The position numbers and the translations under genes are program-made. 10,715 nt of DNA from an uncultured Gammaproteobacteria bacterium (GTDB taxonomy: Bacteria > Pseudomonadota > Gammaproteobacteria > Pseudomonadales > Azotimanducaceae_A), in the NCBI GenBank assembly GCA_913041025.1, contig CAJWGQ010000094.1, positions 1 to 10,715 on the forward strand. Reading direction: 5' to 3'. Below, piece after piece: positions 6,959 to 10,715 of the stretch (position 1 is its first letter; each line of letters starts with the position of its first letter). A model generated the notes under the pieces. That model searched no databases. It was not told the origin of the DNA and worked only from the letters and a program-made list of their open reading frames with translations.

Positions 6959-7969
6959 TTACGTTAGCGCTTCTTTGGTTGTTTTTATAATCGCAGCTGC
7001 CACTTTGTAGGGATCAGCATTTGAAGCGGTTCGACGATCTTCTAGTCGGCCTATCCAACCATCTTCCTTTGTTGTCACAGGAATTCTTATTGATGCACCT
7101 CTGTCCGAGACTCCATAGCTGAAAGTGTCTATCGATTGCGTTTCGTGATCACCAGTTAATCTCTGGTCATTGTCTGCCCCGTAGATACTGATATGACGTT
7201 CTATATTCTTGCCAAAATTCTCGCAAATTTTGGTAAAGGTTTCTTCTTTGCCGGATTCTCTCATTTCACCATTTGAAAAATTTGCGTGCATACCAGAACC
7301 ATTCCAGTCTAGCGGTCCAAATGGTTTTGGGTGCCAATTGATGGAATAACCATATTTTTCTCCGGTTCTTTCCAAGAGATATCTAGCGAGCCAGGTTTCA
7401 TCTCCTGCGGTTTTAGCACTTTTAGCAAAAACCTGGAATTCCCATTGACCTGCCGCAACTTCGGCATTTATGCCCTCTACGTTTAAGCCAGCGTCTAAAC
7501 AAAGGTCTAAGTGATCGTCTACACAATCTCTTCCAAAGGCATTCTTTGCTCCAACAGAGCAGTAGTAAGGACCTTGGGGCGCAGGGAAACCATTTTCTGG
7601 AAAGCCCGGAGGTAGATTTGTGTCAACGTCCCAAAGGAAATACTCCTGTTCAAATCCGAACCAGAAATCGTCATCGTCATCGTCGATGGTTGCTCTTCCG
7701 TTCGATTCATGTGGTGAACCATCTGCATTTAGAACTTCCGTCATAACAAGGTATGCATTGGTCCTTTCAGGGTCAGGTATTATATAGGCAGGCTTAAGTA
7801 GGCAATCCGAACTACCGCCTTCTGCTTGTTGAGTCGAGCTACCATCGAATACCCACATGGGGCACTCTTCGAGAGTACCACCAAAATCCGATTCAACTCG
7901 AGTTTTGCTTCGTAAGCTCTGAGTAGGCTTGTATCCATCAAGCCATATATATTCAAGTTTTGATTTCAT
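6959..7969 (-). CDS. glnII: Type II (eukaryote/Bacteroidetes-like) glutamine synthetase
   Basis: The enzyme makes glutamine from glutamate, ammonia and ATP in the cytosol. The 336-aa product is far shorter than bacterial GSI (about 470 aa) and matches type II enzymes. It opens with KLEYIWLDGYKPTQSLRSKT and has WVFDGSSTQQAEGGSSDC (40-57), the GSII beta-grasp domain. The catalytic domain shows WFGFEQEYF (metal Glu107/Glu109), PQGPYYCSVG, EGINAEVAAGQWEFQ, DWNGSGMHANFS (His228), DNDQRLTGDHET, YGVSDRGASIRIP and EDRRTASNADPY. No GSI adenylylation tyrosine segment is seen. The start is the ATG at 7967-7969 with TTAGGAG upstream. The frame stays open for 60 more codons, but that stretch contains the sigma-54 promoter and reaches into the NtrC site. 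The gene occupies the usual glnA slot beside ntrBC and typA. It resembles flavobacterial GSII from memory, which suggests transfer; that is inference. Confidence 0.93.
   Translation of the reverse strand: MKSKLEYIWLDGYKPTQSLRSKTRVESDFGGTLEECPMWVFDGSSTQQAEGGSSDCLLKPAYIIPDPERTNAYLVMTEVLNADGSPHESNGRATIDDDDDDFWFGFEQEYFLWDVDTNLPPGFPENGFPAPQGPYYCSVGAKNAFGRDCVDDHLDLCLDAGLNVEGINAEVAAGQWEFQVFAKSAKTAGDETWLARYLLERTGEKYGYSINWHPKPFGPLDWNGSGMHANFSNGEMRESGKEETFTKICENFGKNIERHISIYGADNDQRLTGDHETQSIDTFSYGVSDRGASIRIPVTTKEDGWIGRLEDRRTASNADPYKVAAAIIKTTKEALT
7667..7684 (-). repeat. Three tandem GACGAT hexamers coding for poly-Asp in GSII
   Basis: Three perfect 6-nt copies (ATCGTC on the plus strand) encode most of a six-Asp run at residues 96-101 of the synthetase, just before the FWFGFEQEYF metal-binding strand. 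A shorter acidic run at this place is common in related GSII, so this is mainly coding sequence. Confidence 0.7.
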
Positions 7970-7979
7970 CTTGTATGTT

Positions 7980-7986
7980 CTCCTAA
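7980..7986 (-). promoter_or_regulatory. Ribosome binding site that fixes the GSII start
   Basis: TTAGGAG on the minus strand lies 10 nt upstream of the ATG at 7969. It is the best Shine-Dalgarno match in the leader. It supports the 336-aa protein over the 396-aa frame that begins at 8149. Confidence 0.8.
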
Positions 7987-8067
7987 CATCTTCTAACCAG
8001 CGGTTAACACCAGAAACGAAGCAGTCCCCAGTATGGTCGCTTCCCCTTTTTGCTGTCACTGTATAAA

Positions 8068-8083
8068 AGCAATTTATGTGCCA
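8068..8083 (-). promoter_or_regulatory. Sigma-54 (-24/-12) promoter of glutamine synthetase
   Basis: The minus strand reads TGGCAC, five bases (ATAAA), then TTGCT. This matches the sigma-54 consensus TGGCAC-N5-TTGCW at every conserved position. The start site would be near 8057, giving a leader of about 88 nt. NtrC-like sites lie upstream at about -83 and -123 from that start, normal enhancer distance for this promoter class. Confidence 0.9.
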
Positions 8084-8096
8084 GCGAGATAGGCTG

Positions 8097-8109
8097 TAAC
8101 TCATTGATC
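8097..8109 (-). promoter_or_regulatory. Candidate IHF binding site between enhancer and sigma-54 promoter
   Basis: The minus strand reads GATCAATGAGTTA, which matches the IHF consensus WATCAANNNNTTR except for the first base. It would lie at about -40 to -52, between the sigma-54 promoter and the NtrC sites, where IHF bends DNA at many sigma-54 promoters. The motif is short and degenerate, so it is tentative. Confidence 0.35.
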
Positions 8110-8131
8110 TCCGATCCTTTTTTCGAATTAA

Positions 8132-8148
8132 TGCACTAAATAAGTGCA
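8132..8148 (-). promoter_or_regulatory. NtrC binding site 1 (perfect TGCAC-N7-GTGCA palindrome)
   Basis: The 17-bp sequence TGCACTAAATAAGTGCA has perfect outer arms matching the enteric NtrC operator (TGCACCAAAATGGTGCA). It is centred about 83 bp upstream of the predicted sigma-54 start site. A plausible weak -35 (TTGATA) lies just upstream on the minus strand, so, as at enteric glnAp1, NtrC binding might also block a secondary promoter (inference). Confidence 0.85.
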
Positions 8149-8171
8149 TATCAAGTTAGTAGCCTCACTAT

Positions 8172-8188
8172 GAGTTCATTTTGGTGCA
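8172..8188 (-). promoter_or_regulatory. NtrC binding site 2 (one perfect half-site)
   Basis: On the minus strand TGCACCAAAATGAACTC matches the first 12 bases of the enteric operator exactly, but the second arm is lost. Its centre is 40 bp (about four helical turns) from site 1, so both would lie on roughly the same DNA face. This suits cooperative binding of NtrC dimers at a strong and a weak site. Confidence 0.65.
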
Positions 8189-8413
8189 ATTTGATTCAAT
8201 ATACAAATTTCATTCACTTTACGATTGATCGGGATGATGGTGCGCCCTTGCTATTCAAAAACCAGTATAAAAAATTAAGGCCCTCTGCACTTGTGCGTTG
8301 AACTAGAATACTTTTTCGACGAGTAATGACTCCAATCCGCAAGATATTAAGGCGACAGCGCGTTTTTGTTCAGACATAATCGCGGGTTTTTAGCTCGGTA
8401 GGTAGTAAAGCCA
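8189..8413. other. Rest of the glutamine synthetase/typA intergenic region
   Basis: The whole gene-free stretch is 7970-8413: the GSII leader and control region, then this 225-nt part leading to typA. I see no convincing small gene, tRNA or terminator in it. It holds a candidate typA promoter, an alternative one (TTGAAC at 8298, AGTAAT at 8322, 18-nt spacer), a weak NtrC-like half-site (ATGGTGC near 8237-8243) and a short inverted repeat GCAC-TT-GTGC (8287-8296) of unknown meaning. Confidence 0.5.
8352..8380 (+). promoter_or_regulatory. Candidate sigma-70 promoter for typA-dtd
   Basis: GCGACA (8352-8357, 4 of 6) and CATAAT (8375-8380, 5 of 6) are separated by 17 nt. A start near 8387 would leave a short leader of about 27 nt before the TTG start of typA. 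It is the better of two weak candidates in this region. Confidence 0.35.
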
Positions 8414-10216
8414 TTGTCTGATCAGAATGTTAGGAACATTGCGATTATCGCGCATGTTGATCACGGTAAGACCACTCTAGTGGATTGTTTGCTTCAACAA
8501 ACAGGCTTGCTAAAGTCCAGTCAGCCTGAACGTGTTATGGACAGTAATGATTTGGAGAAAGAAAGGGGAATAACCATTCTTTCGAAAAATACAGCGATTG
8601 AATACCGTGAACATTTGATCAATATCATTGATACGCCTGGACACGCGGATTTTGGTGGGGAAGTAGAGCGTATTTTGTCAATGGTTGATGCTGTTTTGCT
8701 CGTAGTAGATGCGGTTGAGGGTCCAATGCCGCAAACACGTTTTGTCACTCAAAAAGCTTTCGGCTTTGACTTAAAGCCGATTGTGGTCGTTAATAAAATT
8801 GATCGGAAAGAGTCTGAACCAGATCGCGTTATTAATGAAGTATTTGATCTCTTTGATAATCTTGGAGCGACGGAAGAGCAACTAGATTTTCCTATGGTCT
8901 ATACTTCGGCTATTTCTGGTCAAGCTGGGGTTGATCCAGAGAATCTCGAAGACAGTATGTCGCCATTGTTAGACATGATTGTCCATGAAGTAGCTCCACC
9001 AGGTTTGTCACGTGAGGGTCCCTTTCAAATGCAGATTAGTGCTTTGAACTACTCTTCTTACGAAGGCGTCATGGGCATAGGGCGAGTGAGTCGGGGTCGA
9101 ATAAATAGAAATTCAAATGTTATATTGGTAGACAGAAAAGGCCAACAACGTAAAGCACGGCTTCTTAATATTTATGGGTATAGGGGACTAGAAACCGTCT
9201 CTCGAGATACTGCGGCCGCAGGAGATATAGTTTGTATTTCTGGTGTCGATGAATTGGGTATATCGGATACTTTGTGTGCTCCCGAATTGGTTGAGCCTCT
9301 CCCCCCTCTCACAGTTGACGAACCAACGTTGACGATGCTGTTTAGAGTAAATACATCGCCCTTAGCTGGCAAAGAAGGTAAATACCTAACAAGTAGACAG
9401 ATACGAGAACGTTTATTTACCGAAGCGTTGCATAATGTCGCGCTACTGGTAGAAGAGACTGAAGATCCGGATTGTTTTAAAGTTTCTGGACGGGGAGAGT
9501 TACATCTATCAATACTAATAGAAACCATGCGTAGGGAAGGGTTTGAGTTTGCCGTTTCGCGCCCTCAGGTAATAGTTAGACAAAATGGAGATGAAGTCGA
9601 AGAACCTTTTGAAGTTTTAAATATTGATATAGAAGAAGCCCATCAAGGAAAGGTAATGGAATCCTTGGGAGATCGTAAAGGAGAATTGAAAAATCTTCTT
9701 CCGGATGGTCTTGGAAGAATTAGGATGAGTTATCGTATTTCTACCAGAGGATTGATTGGATACCGAAGCGAGTTTATGTCTCAGACTTCCGGTACAGGCA
9801 TTATGTCATTTTCTTCTGACGGTTTTGGACCACGACTTGGAGAGGTTGGTGGTCGACGTGTAAATGGCGTTTTAGTGTCTAATGCAAACGGGAAGGCAGT
9901 CGCGTTTGCTTTGTTCAATCTACAAAATAGGGGGCGAATGCTAATTTCGCCTAACGATCCCGTCTACGAGGGTATGATCGTTGGTTTGCATAGCCGCGAT
10001 AATGATCTGACCGTGAATCCAATGAAGGAAAAGAAATTAACGAACGTTCGAGCAGCAGGATCGGATGAGGCAATAATTTTAAACGGCGTTTTGCAACAAT
10101 CCTTAGAGGACGCTCTTTTGTTTATTCAAGATGATGAATTAGTCGAAATTACCCCTGAATCGATCCGCTTAAGAAAGTCTTTGCTAAAAGAACATGAGAG
10201 GAAGCGCTCAAAATGA
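8414..10216 (+). CDS. typA: Translational GTPase TypA/BipA
   Basis: TypA is a ribosome-associated GTPase related to EF-G and LepA. It acts in 50S assembly and stress or low-temperature growth in enterics. The 600-aa length agrees with E. coli BipA (607). The G-domain motifs are all present: AHVDHGKT (13-20), RGITI (51-55), [14 protein letters not shown] (73-86), NKID (127-130) and TSA (164-166). Downstream are [40 protein letters not shown], the BipA-specific [18 protein letters not shown] and [19 protein letters not shown]. The start is TTG at 8414, the only start codon that keeps the [17 protein letters not shown]-terminus; upstream TAGGTAG is a weak ribosome site. typA lies divergent to the synthetase gene as in E. 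coli, and overlaps dtd by 4 nt. The thiI gene found here in Pseudomonas is absent. Confidence 0.97.
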   Translation: MSDQNVRNIAIIAHVDHGKTTLVDCLLQQTGLLKSSQPERVMDSNDLEKERGITILSKNTAIEYREHLINIIDTPGHADFGGEVERILSMVDAVLLVVDAVEGPMPQTRFVTQKAFGFDLKPIVVVNKIDRKESEPDRVINEVFDLFDNLGATEEQLDFPMVYTSAISGQAGVDPENLEDSMSPLLDMIVHEVAPPGLSREGPFQMQISALNYSSYEGVMGIGRVSRGRINRNSNVILVDRKGQQRKARLLNIYGYRGLETVSRDTAAAGDIVCISGVDELGISDTLCAPELVEPLPPLTVDEPTLTMLFRVNTSPLAGKEGKYLTSRQIRERLFTEALHNVALLVEETEDPDCFKVSGRGELHLSILIETMRREGFEFAVSRPQVIVRQNGDEVEEPFEVLNIDIEEAHQGKVMESLGDRKGELKNLLPDGLGRIRMSYRISTRGLIGYRSEFMSQTSGTGIMSFSSDGFGPRLGEVGGRRVNGVLVSNANGKAVAFALFNLQNRGRMLISPNDPVYEGMIVGLHSRDNDLTVNPMKEKKLTNVRAAGSDEAIILNGVLQQSLEDALLFIQDDELVEITPESIRLRKSLLKEHERKRSK

Positions 10217-10647
10217 TTGGCCTAATTCAGGGCGTTACCAAAGCTTCGGTCGAGATTGATTTGCAGCAGGTTGCTTCGATAGATTTTGGCATCTTGCTGA
10301 TGATAGGATTTTTCAACGGTGACGAACAAAGCCAAATCGAACGGTTTGTGGACCGAGTGATTTCGTATCGGATTTTCAAAGACAGCCATGGGAAGACGAA
10401 TCGAAGCCTAATAGACTCAGGAGGGAAGTTATTGGTCGTTCCTCAGTTCACTTTGGCCGCCGAGACGTCCAAGGGTAACAGACCAAGCTTTAGCAGTGCT
10501 CTTGAGCCTCAAACCGCAAAACTTTTTTTCCAAGTTTTTGTAGAGTATGCCCAAACCAAATTAGGTGTTGAAGAAGGTGTTTTCGGGGCGCACATGGAGG
10601 TTTATTCCGTTAATGATGGGCCTTGTTCTTTTATTTTAACTGGATGA
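10213..10647 (+). CDS. dtd: D-aminoacyl-tRNA deacylase (D-Tyr-tRNA deacylase)
   Basis: Dtd is a cytosolic homodimer that frees tRNAs mischarged with D-amino acids (and glycine from tRNA-Ala), protecting translation. The 144-aa length matches the family (145 in E. coli). Visible signatures are [52 protein letters not shown] and the cis Gly-Pro motif in VNDGPCSF (Gly136-Pro137). Two positions differ from the usual pattern: the Ser of the SQFTL motif is Pro77, and the residue after LIQ is Gly where Arg is common. The Gly-Pro selectivity element is intact, so activity is still likely. The ATG overlaps the typA stop (ATGA), so the two translation-linked genes are probably co-expressed. Confidence 0.92.
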   Translation: MIGLIQGVTKASVEIDLQQVASIDFGILLMIGFFNGDEQSQIERFVDRVISYRIFKDSHGKTNRSLIDSGGKLLVVPQFTLAAETSKGNRPSFSSALEPQTAKLFFQVFVEYAQTKLGVEEGVFGAHMEVYSVNDGPCSFILTG

Positions 10648-10715
10648 CACTCTATCAGTCCTTTACCTCGTCTCGTTTTGTAACGAAGCCCGACATTATT
10701 AACCCGACTTCGAAC
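10644..10715 (+). CDS. Possible next gene in the typA-dtd operon (first 24 codons only)
   Basis: An ATG overlapping the dtd stop (ATGA) opens a frame with no stop to the window edge: MTLYQSFTSSRFVTKPDIIN and onward. I do not recognise the product. The main support is that the same 4-nt overlap joins four other gene pairs here (envC/yibQ, yibN/secB, ntrB/ntrC, typA/dtd). No Shine-Dalgarno sequence is seen, and 24 open codons can occur by chance, so the call is tentative. Confidence 0.4.
   Translation, partial: MTLYQSFTSSRFVTKPDIINPTSN

Noticed and set aside
7667..7684. Tandem hexamers considered as a phase-variable repeat
   Set aside because: The unit is 6 nt, so copy changes would not shift the frame, and an acidic run at this place is typical of related GSII proteins.
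8237..8244. ATGGTGC resembling a third NtrC half-site
   Set aside because: Only one arm matches and the spacing from site 2 (about 56 bp) does not continue the 40-bp phase. It is likely chance.
8287..8296. GCAC-TT-GTGC inverted repeat, considered as an NtrC site
   Set aside because: NtrC sites need about 7 bp between the arms; here there are 2. The repeat is too short to interpret.
9172..9528. A 118-codon minus-strand frame inside typA
   Set aside because: It is fully antisense to conserved TypA motifs, with a low-complexity Ser/Thr-rich product. It has no independent evidence.
10673..10686. TCGTT-TTGT-AACGA hairpin after dtd, considered as a terminator
   Set aside because: The stem is only 5 bp, AT-rich and has no following T-run. 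It also lies inside a possible downstream reading frame.
1..10715. Mobile elements, CRISPR arrays, tRNA/rRNA genes, defence or biosynthetic clusters
   Set aside because: No transposase or integrase motifs, direct-repeat arrays, cloverleaf sequences or unfamiliar multi-gene cassettes were seen. All long genes belong to conserved housekeeping families.

Overview
The window looks like a chromosomal, housekeeping stretch of a gammaproteobacterium with a moderately AT-rich genome. Every confidently named protein is closest in remembered sequence to gammaproteobacterial families. The gene order also recalls blocks known from Pseudomonas and Escherichia: glnA-ntrB-ntrC next to typA, and trmL/secB/yibN/gpmI/envC/yibQ. 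This is judged from memory of family motifs; no search was run.

Layout, left to right. Positions 1-2839 (minus strand) hold gpmI, envC and the start of a yibQ-like divergent polysaccharide deacetylase gene, linked by short overlaps. A compact divergent promoter region (about 2840-2934) separates them from a plus-strand pair, yibN (membrane-anchored rhodanese) and secB (export chaperone), which overlap by 4 nt. The secB 3' end overlaps the 3' end of minus-strand trmL by 11 nt. trmL lies directly downstream of ntrC and ntrB. Upstream of ntrB, across an intrinsic terminator and a candidate promoter, is a glutamine synthetase gene. Divergent from it, on the plus strand, are typA/bipA, dtd and the first codons of a possible third gene at the right edge.

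The most notable point is the glutamine synthetase. The locus that normally carries the long, adenylylated GSI (glnA, about 470 aa) instead encodes a short eukaryote/Bacteroidetes-like type II enzyme of 336 aa. It sits under what looks like a complete enteric-style nitrogen-regulation promoter: a sigma-54 -24/-12 element (8068-8083), a perfect-arm NtrC palindrome (8132-8148), a second NtrC site with one perfect half (8172-8188) and a candidate IHF site between (8097-8109). A GSII gene therefore seems to occupy the GSI slot while the NtrB/NtrC circuit is kept. An apparent 60-codon in-frame N-terminal extension of this gene is promoter DNA and should not be annotated as protein.

The other genes serve general functions: glycolysis (GpmI), cell separation (EnvC), protein export (SecB), tRNA wobble methylation (TrmL), ribosome-associated GTPase function (TypA) and D-aminoacyl-tRNA proofreading (Dtd). 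I saw no mobile element, CRISPR array, tRNA or rRNA, and no evidence of a wholly new multi-gene system.
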